Numbered from the stretch's first letter, positions 37,719 to 48,165 are shown. The stretch: 64,000 nucleotides of DNA from Mesostigma viride (GCA_009746045.1 RPFO01000175.1:1669898-1733897); one strand, 5' to 3'. The notes: generated from the letters alone by a model not told the origin. Numbers and translations: made by a program.

Positions 37719-39366
37719 TTAGACAGATAGACCGACTTGACAGTCAGCATTCATGAGCTTCCTCAGTACATTGTACTGGGCTGGGGCCTTGTGTGGCAGC
37801 TTGGTCAATGCATCAGCAGGGTTCTCCTCGCCAGGGATATGCTTCAAGTCAACCAAACTGGCCAACTCCTTCAGCAACAAATAATCCAGGTCCCGGCTTC
37901 TGGCCAGCTGCTTGTGAACAAACTGGACCATACCCATGCTGTCTGTTAGCAACAACGTCTCCATCTGCAAGGTCCAAGGGGTAACTGAAGCCAGCTCCAG
38001 CATTAACTCCTTTATGTACAAGCTGGACTGGATCCCCTCGCATATGGCCCTGCATTCTGCCACATCTGAACTGATACAGACCCTCTTCTGCAGTCTGCTG
38101 TACCAGCTGAACAAACTTGCCCTGCTCTGATAAAAAGCAAACAGAGCAGCAGATCTCCCCCTGACCTTGGTAACCTGGCGAGCATCCATGGAACTGTCAA
38201 CAAAGATCTCCAAGGTGATAGGCTGGGCAAAGTCAATCCCAGACAAAATCAGATCAGGGGTACTCTCCACCAATCGGGCTATGACTCGAGGCTTCTCATC
38301 CTCAAGCACCTCATCAGGCATTCTGCTATGGACCATCAAAGACGGACCACAGATGCTGGCAAACCAGGCCCACATGCCTCTCAACTCAGGCCCTGCAGCC
38401 TGGGTGATCTTCTCTGGCAAGGCCTTCACAATGGTCTGTTTATAATCTCCTCCAGCCTGAAGCCTGATACTCCACTCCCCATCTCTCCTGAACAGGGTAG
38501 CCTGCATTCCACAGAACACTACAGGCTTGTTGGGCTCCTGCCACAGCTCCTTGCCCAGTGAAAACTTGCCACTGATGACAGGAATAAACTTCTTCAGCCA
38601 GGTCGTGGGGGCTAGCAAATGCAGATCATCTCCATGCAAACTAGCATACACTGGCAGACCCTCCCATGGGGCCAGCAACAAACAGGGATCAACTAAAGAC
38701 ACTCTCAAGCCACACTCACTGATCAGAGCTTCCTGCAGCGTGAGTCTCCAGATGATTGGGCTCGACCTGAGTCCTTCCAGGCCCTTCAGAATAACCAGGA
38801 ATTGTTGATGCAGCTCCAGCTTCCAGATAGCAGGCACCTCAACACAGTAAGGCTGATCCTGCTTCCATACCCTCCTGGCCACTTCTGGATCAGATTTTAA
38901 AAATGCCCTCTTGAAGTCTAGCAGCACTGATGACATAGCTGCTCCCCTGTTCAGCAACCCCACGTAGAGGCATAGCAAAACTCTCCATGTGTCGTGTAAC
39001 ATCCCTGGCGTGTACAGCTCCTCTCCTGGCAGACTCCCCGTGCCGTGATACTCATTCAGGACAGGCCTGACATGGGGCACTGATACCTCATCCACAACCT
39101 TCCTCTTCAGCACAAATCTCAAAGCAAGCTTCCTTGATGCTGGGGGACGTCTGTCTGTTGGTGCAGCACACTCAAACTGCAACCACTCCTCCAATGCCTT
39201 GGAGAAGGCGAGCTTCCGAGCCTCAAACAAAGTAGGCGAGCTCATCTCTTGGACTAGCTGGTCCTATGTCAAAGGAGAGTGTGCAGCAAGGCTCCTGTGA
39301 GTTATGCCAATACTGCTGGGGTGCAACACAGCTGGAATCACCAAACTGGCTGCTGGGGGCACCTCC
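37719..39366 (-). pseudogene. pol: E1 pol, C-terminal half: RT and RNase H
   Basis: 508 open codons from 39245, and the homologous frame extends up to the insertion point at 39366 but contains a stop (TAG where E2 has TAT, about 39267). The RT matches E2 nearly residue for residue: SSVLLDFKRAFLKSD, LEGLRSSPIIWRL, VYASLHGDDLHLL as the catalytic box. RNase H matches too: EIFVDSSMDARQ, SSDVAECRAICEG, IPGEENPADALTKL. These are Copia-type motifs with HGDD in place of YVDD. It is cut from its integrase half by the 39367-48241 insertion (target CCTCC), so E1 pol is dead. Confidence 0.88.
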
Positions 39367-39442
39367 AGTTAAGTAATGCAATACGCATTACTTTTGCATA
39401 CTTGCAAGTATGCAAAAGTAATGCGTATTGCATTACTTAACT
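39367..39442. repeat. 76-bp perfect palindrome, copy 1 (left edge of the 8.9-kb insertion)
   Basis: Begins AGTTAAGTAATGCAATACGC and is its own reverse complement over all 76 bases (arms 38 bp, no spacer, centre TTGCAA). It abuts the target duplication CCTCC at 39362-39366. Followed by 25 bp (to 39467) shared with element X. Identical copies at 47840-47915 and 48166-48241. Confidence 0.95.
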
Positions 39443-39471
39443 AAAATTGGGCCGCGTGGGGAAATCCAGTG

Positions 39472-40164
39472 AGTTAACGCCAAGCGCATTGGCGTGATCC
39501 TGATTCGGCATATCTCTGCGATTCCAGCGGCACCGGAACGAGTTCATTCCGACAAGTATCAAGAAAGTTATGGCGTTCCGACTTCCCGGTCGCGCGCGAG
39601 CGCGAGCCGGCTGTTCTTCTAAGTCGGACGTGAATATTTGCCGACGACATATGGGGTCGACAGTAATTCCTGGGCTGACAGGAATTAGGTGCTGTACCTA
39701 CGACGGTATTGGATTGATACGTCGTACGCAGGAAATAGGAACCTTAACCTGTGGTCTGTTGGTACCGCAGGCTTAGTCCTGGACTTCTAGGTGCAGATGC
39801 AATAGTCACTGTGGACTGTGCTCTGTGGTCACTGTGCCTGTATGGCAGACCTACTGTATAGGAGTTGGCGCTGTACAGGTAGTGAATACTGTACCGGGGT
39901 GTTATTACTGAGCAGGCCTCCTAGGCTGCTCAGGACTAGCAAGCACAGTGCACAAGTATATAAACAATAGGCCAGTGCCAAATGGGCATCTCTTGCGAGC
40001 CCGCCTCACGTGTTGTGCCTTGACTTGGCAAGCGCGTGTACAAGCCTCAAGTGTGTGAGCGCTGTAACATTATCCGATTTTAACAAAGCTCCGTTTCCAA
40101 CCATATCACACATTGCTGCATTGCAACCATATCCTTCACATTGCGTGTGATAAGAACGTTAACT
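39472..40164 (+). repeat. 5' LTR of E2
   Basis: 693 bp, starting AGTTAACGCC and ending CGTTAACT, so the LTR carries AGTTAAC/GTTAACT inverted ends rather than TG...CA. Repeated at 46805-47494 and, inverted, as the E1 LTRs. Confidence 0.93.
39957..39964 (+). promoter_or_regulatory. TATA box in the E2 5' LTR
   Basis: TATATAAA, about 200 bp from the LTR end, conserved in all four LTR copies (also 47291-47298). Transcription would start about 30 bp downstream; this is inferred. Confidence 0.55.
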
Positions 40165-40255
40165 CAAATTACAACCAGTCTCAGCGGAACGGCCAGGAGG
40201 GTCGTTGCCGGTTGCGGTGTGCAGCGTTGACGACGAGGAGCTCGTCTGGTGGTGA

Positions 40256-40630
40256 ATGGTGCAGGAGGAACAACGGCAGCAGGATTTCCGGTTTCGGCAG
40301 TCTGCTGGGGGTTCGATTTCTCCTGAATTACGTCGTGTCGTTCGGGATCTATCTTTATTGCTTGCAGATCGTCCGCCTGTAAATCGCAGCTTCGTGCAAT
40401 TCGTCGACGACCAGGTCGAAGATTGGGAGCGAATTCTGCGACACGTACAAACCATCGTCATTCCGGAGCACCGGAGCATCGACGACCTTGAGCAGGAGCT
40501 TCACGGGTTGGTCGGCATCCAGACGGTGATTACTGCAGTAGCAGAGCGAGTGCGGACGGAGTTGGCGGCAAGGCGAGGCGAGGTTGCGGAGCAGCTGGCG
40601 CAGGGCGACACGAGTTTGTACCGACAGTAG
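40256..40630 (+). CDS. E2 ORF1, N-terminal part (unknown protein upstream of gag)
   Basis: 124 codons from the first ATG, 91 bp after the LTR. Sequence is helical and charged (ISPELRRVVRDLSLLLADRP, FVQFVDDQVEDWERILRHVQ, DDLEQELHGLVGIQTVITAV). In E1 the same frame runs on (ARRGEAAEPAGAVRHEFVQA), because E2 lacks one C in GAGC-CAGCTGG at about 40593; the E2 reading therefore ends early. The uninterrupted form would be about 306 aa, ending at 41175. No known domain; the coiled-coil-like character suggests oligomerisation. Conservation between E1 and E2 at the protein level supports it being real. Confidence 0.6.
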   Translation: MVQEEQRQQDFRFRQSAGGSISPELRRVVRDLSLLLADRPPVNRSFVQFVDDQVEDWERILRHVQTIVIPEHRSIDDLEQELHGLVGIQTVITAVAERVRTELAARRGEVAEQLAQGDTSLYRQ

Positions 40631-41175
40631 CGGGCGCGGGAGTACCACGTGCTTTCGCAGGCGGCATCGGCGACGAGGGTGTTGCAGCGGGGCCAGTTAG
40701 GCGTGAACGACGCGGAGCGGAGCATCACAGGCGGCTTGCAGAGGTCGGGGCGACAGCGGAAGCCATCGCCGGAGGGCAGCGCGCGACAAGAGTCGGCAGG
40801 TTTCCAGAGCGAGTAAGAGTTCCTTTTCAGGAGCTGCCCCCGCCCCTTCGCGTTCGTGTGACGCGTTGGGAAGAGTTTGCACCTCTTGGGTACGATAGTG
40901 ACCTTGAGGAGGGAGCAGGGGGTGTCGCTGGGCTAGGCGACGAGACACTTGGCGACCACGAGGTGCCAACGTACAATCCGCGAGGGACCAACGACGGGTT
41001 GTCACCTGTCTACTTTACCAACGGTGACGATTCAGTCATCGCGGGCCGACAGCGGGTCGACGACGGCGCAGCAGGTAGCAGGGTACCAGAGCTGATTGTG
41101 GTGAGCGACAGCGACGACGACAGCGACAAGGAGAACCAGGACGCGCCTGGGGCCAGCCGTGGTGGTCTTGCCTGA
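40619..41175 (+). CDS. E2 ORF1, C-terminal part (frameshifted from 40256-40630)
   Basis: Open in the other frame from about 40619, without its own good start except an internal ATG at 40858. E1 has the corresponding frame fused to the N-terminal half. Contains RVRVPFQELPPPLRVRVTRW, EEFAPLGYDSDLEEGAGG, and a C-terminus rich in Asp/Ser/Glu (VVSDSDDDSDKENQD), a nuclear or chaperone-like acidic tail. No family recognised. Stop at 41175, then 102 bp to gag. Confidence 0.5.
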
Positions 41176-41277
41176 GTGGTAACACTTGGCACTTTCCTTT
41201 CTTGTTCAGTAGCTTATATTGCTTTAATTGCTGCTTGGCCACTTGGCTGGCTGTAGCAGATCTGAACAGAGGCCATC

Positions 41278-42465
41278 ATGGAGGATGGAGCTATCAACCA
41301 ACAAGCGGGCTTTATGGGCTTCGCGCGGCGCGGCGCTGGGCTGGATGGACGAGATGGACGCGATGGACGCGGTGGACGCGATGGACGCGGGGACGGCCAG
41401 GCGCTGGGAGACCAGGCTGAGGTGCCAGATAATCAGAGCCAAGGATCGCAGGGCGGGCAGCACGCGCCAGCCGCAGATCAAGCGGCGCCTAAGCGACCAA
41501 CCGTTGCTGAGGGGTACGCGGTGCTAGGCCAGTTTCAGTCCATCAAGGACAATTGGCAGCCCCGGGATGCTGAGAGGATGTTAGAGGACATGAACTTGTA
41601 CACGGAGATATACAACGGTGACAAGCTTCGCATCCTGGCGTCTAGTGCCTACATACGGCAGTCGGCGAGGCGGCTGTTCAAGTTTGTTCGGGAGCGACAC
41701 GCGGCGGGGGACACCTGGACGGCGTTTATGACGCGACTCAGGTCGTTCCTGAGTGACAAGAGGACCATAGATGGGTCCCACCTGAAGCAAGAATACCTGG
41801 ACTACAAGCCCATCAAGGGGCAGCTAGTGGTCCACGCCTTTGAAGACTTCGTCAAGCTGAGGGAGGACGCCATGGCCAAGGGCTTCTTCGTCGCAGATCG
41901 GATGGCCATGGGCGACTTTCTCAAGTCGCTGCAGCTGGATCCGGTCACCATGGATAATGTGACCATCCACATGCGACAGGTCCATGGCTGGGCAGCCATG
42001 ACGGACCAGTTGTATGAGTGTTTCAGCGGCAAGTACGTGGGTGGTAAGCGCCCTCGTCAGGGTGATGAGGAGGCCACTGAACCCACGGTTAAGTCCATGA
42101 GGGGATCGGGCCACGGGGGCCCAGCGCCCTCGAGAGGGCCTGAGACCTCTTCAAGGGGTCGAGGAAGGTCCAGGAGGGGGCGTGACAGAAGGGCTGGACG
42201 GGGGACCCCGCCGAAGTCGGGACATCCACAGTCCCAGTTTGACTTCAAGAGGGTGGGTGGTCCTCCCAAGGCTGGGCCCAGCAGTGGGACCTCACGGGAC
42301 ATCAGTCAGGTGGAATGTTATTTCTGCCAGGGGAAGGGTCACTTCAGGAATGAGTGTCCCTCGTACCTGAGGCAGGAAGGTCAGAGCAAGCCAGCTCAGG
42401 GTGGCAGCAAGGACAAGGCTGGTCCATCCCAGGACAAGGGCAAGGGCAAGGCTGCTGATCATTGA
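41278..42465 (+). CDS. gag: Gag of E2
   Basis: 395 aa. The N-terminus has a DGRDGRDGRGGRDGRGDG-like repeat encoded by GGACG-type triplets. A capsid-like helical region spans about residues 85-260 (RILASSAYIRQSARRLFKF, DTWTAFMTRLRSFLSDKRTI, FVADRMAMGDFLKSLQLDP). Arg/Gly-rich SRGRGRSRRGRDRR follows, then a single CCHC zinc knuckle CYFCQGKGHFRNEC at about residues 343-356 and a Lys-rich tail. It would form the particle and bind RNA. The E1 copy (50197-51380) is the same protein with frameshifts. ATG at 41278 matches the E1 start (MSEGAID). Intact. Confidence 0.88.
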   Translation: MEDGAINQQAGFMGFARRGAGLDGRDGRDGRGGRDGRGDGQALGDQAEVPDNQSQGSQGGQHAPAADQAAPKRPTVAEGYAVLGQFQSIKDNWQPRDAERMLEDMNLYTEIYNGDKLRILASSAYIRQSARRLFKFVRERHAAGDTWTAFMTRLRSFLSDKRTIDGSHLKQEYLDYKPIKGQLVVHAFEDFVKLREDAMAKGFFVADRMAMGDFLKSLQLDPVTMDNVTIHMRQVHGWAAMTDQLYECFSGKYVGGKRPRQGDEEATEPTVKSMRGSGHGGPAPSRGPETSSRGRGRSRRGRDRRAGRGTPPKSGHPQSQFDFKRVGGPPKAGPSSGTSRDISQVECYFCQGKGHFRNECPSYLRQEGQSKPAQGGSKDKAGPSQDKGKGKAADH

Positions 42466-42498
42466 CTTGAGCCTGCACACATCCCTGAACCCTGGAGG

Positions 42499-45400
42499 GT
42501 GCCCCCAGGGGTGTGTAATGAAGCTGCTAGTGACAGCAGTGAGGGGCAGCCCCATGCTCTAGTGAAAGAGCCTATTGGACACGATGGGGCAAGCTTGGTT
42601 ACCACAGAGAGTATGCCAGCTGTAGCTGCAGTGGTTACTCGCCAACGTGCCCGCCATGGCGGTGCTGAGCCTGAGGTAGGACCTGGTGATGTGGACCCAG
42701 GTGGATCTCAGAAGCATTCTGACCGTGCAGGACTGGCACAGGATGGTCAGGATGAGGATAGGGCTGGAGACAGTCTGACAGGCACGACCCTGGTGCCTCC
42801 TGTACATAAGGGATCTGTACATACCTTGAGTGCTAATAATGACAATAAAAGGTTTTCTCTCTTGTATGACATTGCCTCAAGGTTGCATACCATGTTTGGC
42901 CATGCAGCTCAGTCTTTGCAAGTTGCTAGACGGCTGGGAGGAAGTGAGTTGTACTCCATCTGCCAACAGGTTGCTCAAGCTTGCAAGTGCAGGCTAGTTG
43001 CTAGAAAGCCCAAGCAGTCTCATGCCAGGACTCCTATTTTGCAGCCAGGCCATGTGCAGGTAGATATTCAGAGAATCAGGGGTTTGAAGCTGCTGGTGGC
43101 AGTGGACAGATATACCAAGTACAAGACCCTAGAGATCCTGCCTGACATGGAGAAGCCTACATTGATTGCTGCTCTGAAGTTGACAAGGAGCAGGTACCCT
43201 GGGTTGGAGTTGTTGCAGTGTGACATTCAGTTTGAGTGCTGTGAGAACCTGCCAGAGTTTCCAGAGTTGCTGATTACACCCAGGGAGAGCCACGGCCAGC
43301 AAGGGGTGGTGGAGAGAGCCATCCAAGAGATCAAGACTGTGCTGCTGGTGGAGAGGATTCCAAGGACGTCATCTGCCATTGTGACATCTGCATGGCTACG
43401 TTCTGTGGAGGACAGGCTGAACCTGAGGACTCCCATGTTCTTTGGTGACATTGCCATCAATCCTCTTATGCTGCATACCAGGATGCTGCCAGCTGATGCT
43501 GAGCAGGCATGGAAGGAGAAGCTAGAGGCCAAGTTCCTCAAGCTGAGGCAGAAAGACAAGGGCTGGAGTGTCCTAGAACCTAACGTTGGACAACAGGTTG
43601 TTGTGTGGAAGGAACCAAGCTTTCCAGGGAAACGTGGCAGCTGGCATGATGGGGTGGTGACCCGAGTAGAAGCCGCTGGCCATAAGTGCTGGGTGGCCAT
43701 TGATGGCTCCCAAGCAGTGCACCGTCTGTCCTGGTCAAAGATCCGTCCCCGGGGAGGTAATCAAGGAGACCTCTTCCAGGTGCCCGCTGGTGTACAAGGC
43801 GGGGGTGACGTGGAGCTTCCTGATCAGGGTGCTACAGCTGTATCGAGCCCTCAGGGTGACCCTGGCCCGGCCCCTGGGGTACCTTCACATACGGTGGTTG
43901 GGCAAGCAGGCGGACAGGCTGCACCTCCGGAACGGCCCGACACCAGGCCTAGGGGTGTGCGTCTATCAGATATTGTACAGGCTTTGCAAAGAGCCAAGAA
44001 GGAGCCTAAGGTGTCCAAGCTTGTCCAGTTGGATGAACCTGAGGTAGCTGCCATGGAGATAGATACCAATGCACAGGTTTCTGTCATGGGACCTCAGCAT
44101 ACAGGAGAACTGCTGGTCGGAGAACCAAGTTGCCCCTGGGTGTCTGATTTCAGTGGTAGGACGCATCTAAGGGTGTTGGGAGAGGTTACTGCCCCTGTCA
44201 TGGGTGTGGATGTGACCTTCCTTGTCCTAGAGGACTATGATGGCCCTGTGATTTTGGGTCAGAATTTTCTGGGCAATCCTGGGATTTCTATCAGAGCTAC
44301 AGCTCTGAGAAGAGATGGCTGGGGGATGATTCCCCTAGAAAATTTCAGGACAACATTTCCAGTCAGGTGCAGGGCCAAGCCGGTCAAGGGTGTAAAATGG
44401 GATGAAGGGGAGGTGCCCCCAGCGGCCAGTTTGGTGATTCCAGCTGTGTTGCACCCCAGCAGTATTGGCATAACTCACAGGAGCCTTGCTGCACACTCTC
44501 CTTTGACATATGACCAGCTGGTCCAAGAGATGAGCTCGCCTACTTTGTTTGAGGCTTGGAAGCTCGCCTTCTCCAAGGCATTGGAGGAGTGGTTGCAGTT
44601 TGAGTGTGCTGCACCAACAGACAGACGTCCCCCAGCATCAAGGAAGCTTGCTTTGAGATTTGTGCTGAAGAGGAAGGTTGTGGATGAGGTATCAGTGCCC
44701 CATGTCAGGCCTGTCCTGAATGAGTATCACGGCACGGGGAGTCTGCCAGGAGAGGAGCTATACACGCCAGGGATGCTACACGACACATGGAGAATTTTGC
44801 TATGTCTCTACGTGGGGTTGCTGAACAGGGGAGCAGCTATGTCATCAGTGCTGCTGGACTTCAAGAGGGCATTTTTAAAATCTGATCCAGAAGTGGCCAG
44901 GAGGGTGTGGAAGCAGGATGAGCCTTACTGTGTTGAGGTGCCTGCCATCTGGAAGCTGGAGCTGCATCAACAATTCCTGGTTATTCTGAAGGGCCTGGAA
45001 GGACTCAGGTCGAGCCCAATCATCTGGAGACTCACGCTGCAGGAAGCTCTGATCAGTGAGTGTGGCTTGAGAGTGTCTTCAGTTGATCCCTGTTTGCTGC
45101 TGGCCCAATGGGAGGGTCTGCCAGTGTATGCTAGTTTGCATGGAGATGATCTGCATTTGCTAGCCCCCACGACCTGGCTGAAGAAGTTTATTCCTGTCAT
45201 CAGTGGCAAGTTTTCACTGGGCAAGGAGCTGTGGCAGGAGCCCAACAAGCCTGTAGTGTTCTGTGGAATGCAGGCTACCCTGTTCAGGAGGGACGGGGAG
45301 TGGAGTATCAGGCTTCAGGCTGGAGGAGATTATAAACAGACCATTGTGAAGGCCTTGCCAGAGAAGATCACCCAGGCTGCAGGACCTGAGTTGAGAGGCA

Positions 45401-46056
45401 TGTGGGCCTGGTTTGCCAGCATCTGTGGTCCGTCTTTGATGGTCCATAGCAGAATGCCTGATGAGGTGCTTGAGGATGAGAAGCCTCGAGTCATAGCCCG
45501 GTTGGTGGAGAGTACCCCTGATCTGATTTTGTCTGGGATTGACTTTGCCCAGCCTATCACCTTGGAGATCTTTGTTGACAGTTCCATGGATGCTCGCCAG
45601 GTTACCAAGGTCAGGGGGAGATCTGCTGCTCTGTTTGCTTTTTATCAGAGCAGGGCAAGTTTGTTCAGCTGGTACAGCAGACTGCAGAAGAGGGTCTGTA
45701 TCAGTTCAGATGTGGCAGAATGCAGGGCCATATGCGAGGGGATCCAGTCCAGCCTGTACATAAAGGAGTTAATGCTGGAGCTGGCTTCAGTTACCCCTTG
45801 GACCTTGCAGATGGAGACGTTGTTGCTAACAGACAGCATGGGTATGGTCCAGTTTGTTCACAAGCAGCTGGCCAGGAGCCGGGACCTGGATTATTTGTTG
45901 CTGAAGGAGTTGGCCAGTTTGGTTGACTTGAAGCATATCCCTGGCGAGGAGAACCCTGCTGATGCATTGACAAAGCTGCCACACAAGGCCCCAGCCCAGT
46001 ACAATGTACTGAGGAAGCTCATGAATGCTGACTGTCAAGTCGGTCTATCTGTCTAA
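42499..46056 (+). CDS. pol: Pol of E2: integrase, protease-like domain, RT, RNase H
   Basis: 1185 aa, intact, 33 bp after gag in another frame. Residues about 130-180: H-x4-H (HTMFGH) with CQQVAQACKC, a pre-integrase zinc finger. Integrase core: D189 (VQVDIQ), D242 (LLQCDIQ), E272 (VVERAIQE); the second-to-third spacing of 29 is shorter than usual. Residues about 505-600 look like a retropepsin: IDTNAQVSVMG (DTN at 522 where DTG is expected) and VILGQNFLGNPG at about 585. RT from about 680: LDFKRAFL (D787), LEGLRSSPIIW, HGDD at 881-884. RNase H: FVDSSMDA (D1027), SSDVAECRA, ENPADALTKL. So order is INT-PR-RT-RH. No protease motif is seen in gag or before the integrase. Confidence 0.9.
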   Translation: MPPGVCNEAASDSSEGQPHALVKEPIGHDGASLVTTESMPAVAAVVTRQRARHGGAEPEVGPGDVDPGGSQKHSDRAGLAQDGQDEDRAGDSLTGTTLVPPVHKGSVHTLSANNDNKRFSLLYDIASRLHTMFGHAAQSLQVARRLGGSELYSICQQVAQACKCRLVARKPKQSHARTPILQPGHVQVDIQRIRGLKLLVAVDRYTKYKTLEILPDMEKPTLIAALKLTRSRYPGLELLQCDIQFECCENLPEFPELLITPRESHGQQGVVERAIQEIKTVLLVERIPRTSSAIVTSAWLRSVEDRLNLRTPMFFGDIAINPLMLHTRMLPADAEQAWKEKLEAKFLKLRQKDKGWSVLEPNVGQQVVVWKEPSFPGKRGSWHDGVVTRVEAAGHKCWVAIDGSQAVHRLSWSKIRPRGGNQGDLFQVPAGVQGGGDVELPDQGATAVSSPQGDPGPAPGVPSHTVVGQAGGQAAPPERPDTRPRGVRLSDIVQALQRAKKEPKVSKLVQLDEPEVAAMEIDTNAQVSVMGPQHTGELLVGEPSCPWVSDFSGRTHLRVLGEVTAPVMGVDVTFLVLEDYDGPVILGQNFLGNPGISIRATALRRDGWGMIPLENFRTTFPVRCRAKPVKGVKWDEGEVPPAASLVIPAVLHPSSIGITHRSLAAHSPLTYDQLVQEMSSPTLFEAWKLAFSKALEEWLQFECAAPTDRRPPASRKLALRFVLKRKVVDEVSVPHVRPVLNEYHGTGSLPGEELYTPGMLHDTWRILLCLYVGLLNRGAAMSSVLLDFKRAFLKSDPEVARRVWKQDEPYCVEVPAIWKLELHQQFLVILKGLEGLRSSPIIWRLTLQEALISECGLRVSSVDPCLLLAQWEGLPVYASLHGDDLHLLAPTTWLKKFIPVISGKFSLGKELWQEPNKPVVFCGMQATLFRRDGEWSIRLQAGGDYKQTIVKALPEKITQAAGPELRGMWAWFASICGPSLMVHSRMPDEVLEDEKPRVIARLVESTPDLILSGIDFAQPITLEIFVDSSMDARQVTKVRGRSAALFAFYQSRASLFSWYSRLQKRVCISSDVAECRAICEGIQSSLYIKELMLELASVTPWTLQMETLLLTDSMGMVQFVHKQLARSRDLDYLLLKELASLVDLKHIPGEENPADALTKLPHKAPAQYNVLRKLMNADCQVGLSV

Positions 46057-46804
46057 AAGCTGAGAGCTGGGTGCTTAAGTCTCTGGATATCAGGCTGGGA
46101 GCTTGATTGTACATAATCCTGAGCACACCTTGAGGGGTGAGACATGTCTCTGGTGTGGGAATGTCTGACATTGTCTCTGATGGAGAGATGTCTATCTGGG
46201 GTTTTCATCTCAGTCTGAGGTTTCCCCAGATCTGTGGTTTGTGGGCGGGGTTCGATTCCCTGGTGCCGTCTTAAGGCGGAGTTTCACGGACTGGCTGACC
46301 CATCCACCATGCTGGTGAGGTGGCGACAGGTCCCCTGATTTTCCACGGTTGGAACGAGTATGGGAGCTTGTGTTTTGCATGTGCTTCGCGTAGATGTTGT
46401 GTCTGGTTCGATAAGGGGCAGCAGACCGGCGCCGACTCCCGTCTGGGGGTCAGCAATGTTTTCTGATGAGCTGTTGTGGGTGATCTGTGGGGTTTCGCCT
46501 AAGGTCCTGAAGGTTGTACATACTTCTCAAGTTCTTAGCTGAACACCTATGGGCTGCCACAGTTGGCCAACCTCTTGTACATGGGTAACACAACGAGCCT
46601 CCCGTGAAGGGATAGGGACTCATTGTAATTTGTTTGTGCTCCTGAGCCAGTATGGGTGCTATGTACATATAATAAGGAATCCAAGCTGACTGTCATGCCC
46701 AGCGGGTTGTGACTTGTAGTCTGGGGAGGATATCCAGTACCCATTGTGTGTGTTTGTATGTAGACTTGTGTGAGCTGCTACAGCTCAAGAAAAGAAAGGA
46801 TTGG
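46057..46804 (+). other. 3' non-coding region and polypurine tract of E2
   Basis: About 750 bp with no conserved ORF, also present in E1. Ends in AAGAAAAGAAAGGATTGG (46787-46804) directly before the 3' LTR, the likely plus-strand primer. Confidence 0.75.
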
Positions 46805-47494
46805 AGTTAACGCCAAGCGCATTGGCGTGATCCTGATTCGGCATATCTCTGCGATTCCAGCGGCACCGGAACGAGTTCATTCCGACAAGTATCAAGAAAG
46901 TTATGGCGTTCCGACTTCCCGGTCGCGCGCGAGCGCGAGCCGGCTGTTCTTCTAAGTCGGACGTGAATATTTGCCGACGACATATGGGGTCGACAGTAAT
47001 TCCTGGGCTGACAGGAATTAGGTGCTGTACCTACGACGGTATTGGATTAATACGTCGTACGCAGGAAATAGGAACCTTAACCTGTGGTCTGTTGGTACCG
47101 CAGGCTTAGTCCTGGACTTCTAGGTGCAGATGCAATAGTCACTGTGGACTGTGCTCTGTGGTCACTGTGCCTGTATGGCAGACCTACTGTATAGGAGTGG
47201 GCGCTGTACAGGTAGTGAATACTGTACCGGGGGTGTTATTACTGAGCAGGCCTCCTAGGCTGCTCAGGACTAGCAAGCACAGTGCACAAGTATATAAACA
47301 ATAGGCCAGTGCCAAATGGGCATCTCTTGCGAGCCCGCCTCACGTGTTGTGCATTGACTTGGCAAGCGCGTGTACAAGCCTCAAGTGTGTGAGCGCTGTA
47401 ACATTATCCGATTTTAACAAAGCTCCGTTTCCAACCATATCACACATTGCTGCATTGCAACCATATCCTTCACATTGCGTGTGATAAGAACGTT
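46805..47494 (+). repeat. 3' LTR of E2, missing its last 4 bp
   Basis: Matches 39472-40164 up to ...AACGTT and then changes to TAGCACAGG, the start of a pol fragment. TATA box at 47291-47298. Confidence 0.92.
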
Positions 47495-47496
47495 TA

Positions 47497-47839
47497 GCAC
47501 AGGTTTCTGTCATGGGACCTCAGCATACAGGAGAACTGCTGGTCGGTGAACCAAGTTGCCCCTGGGTGTCTGATTTCAGTGGTAGGACGCATCTAAGGGT
47601 GTTGGGAGAGGTTACTGCCCCTGTCATGGGTGTGGATGTGACCTTCCTTGTCCTAGAGGACTATGATGGCCCTGTGATTTTGGGTCAGAATTTTCTGGGC
47701 AATCCTGGGATTGCTATCAGAGCTACAGCTCTGAAAAGAGATGGCTGGGGGATGATTCCCCTAGAAAATTTCAGGACAACATTTCCAGTCAGGTGCAGGG
47801 CCAAGCCGGTCAAGGGTGTAAAATGGGATGAAGGGGAGG
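47497..47839 (+). pseudogene. Fragment of Copia-like pol (protease-like region)
   Basis: 343 bp corresponding to E2 44071-44413 but carrying E1-type variants (GGTGAACC, ATTGCTATC, CTGAAAAGAG), so it comes from the E1 lineage. It ends exactly at GGGGAGG, the place where E1 pol is broken, and abuts a 76-bp palindrome. With 48242-48584 it forms inverted arms. Confidence 0.85.
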
Positions 47840-47915
47840 AGTTAAGTAATGCAATACGCATTACTTTTGCATACTTGCAAGTATGCAAAAGTAATGCGTA
47901 TTGCATTACTTAACT
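47840..47915. repeat. 76-bp perfect palindrome, copy 2
   Basis: Identical to 39367-39442; left end of element X, flanked by the pol fragment. Confidence 0.95.
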
Positions 47916-48165
47916 AAAATTGGGCCGCGTGGGGAAATCCGGCGTTCCGCACACACCGCTCGTTACCGAGGTGACTCGATTAATTACGACTCGGCTATTC
48001 CCAGCCTCCCGCCGTAATCCCTATTTCGACTTGGCCTACCCGGCCTCCGCCAAACATAGAAATCCACAAATATTTCGACTCGGCCTCCCAGGCCTACCCG
48101 CCGCAAATATTTCCGTGCCTCCGAGAGGATTCGAACCCGGTACCCCAGGAGCGAACGCCAATCTT

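Larger units (their letters stand above)
39472..47494 (+). mobile_element. Copia-like LTR retrotransposon E2, plus strand, coding regions largely intact
   Basis: About 8.0 kb. LTRs at 39472-40164 and 46805-47494 differ by about four substitutions or indels; the 3' LTR lacks its last bases (AACT) and joins directly to a foreign pol fragment, so no target duplication is found. Internal order: a long first ORF (damaged by one deletion), gag with CCHC knuckle, pol with integrase, protease-like domain, RT, RNase H. It lies inside an insertion in its sister E1. Copia-type RT/RNase H and integrase upstream of RT place it near Ty1/copia, but the protease position is unusual. Confidence 0.92.

Noticed and set aside
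37736-38808. Plus-strand ORFs over the E1 RT region, mirrored at 44967-46038
   Set aside because: Antisense shadows of the conserved RT-RNase H coding strand.
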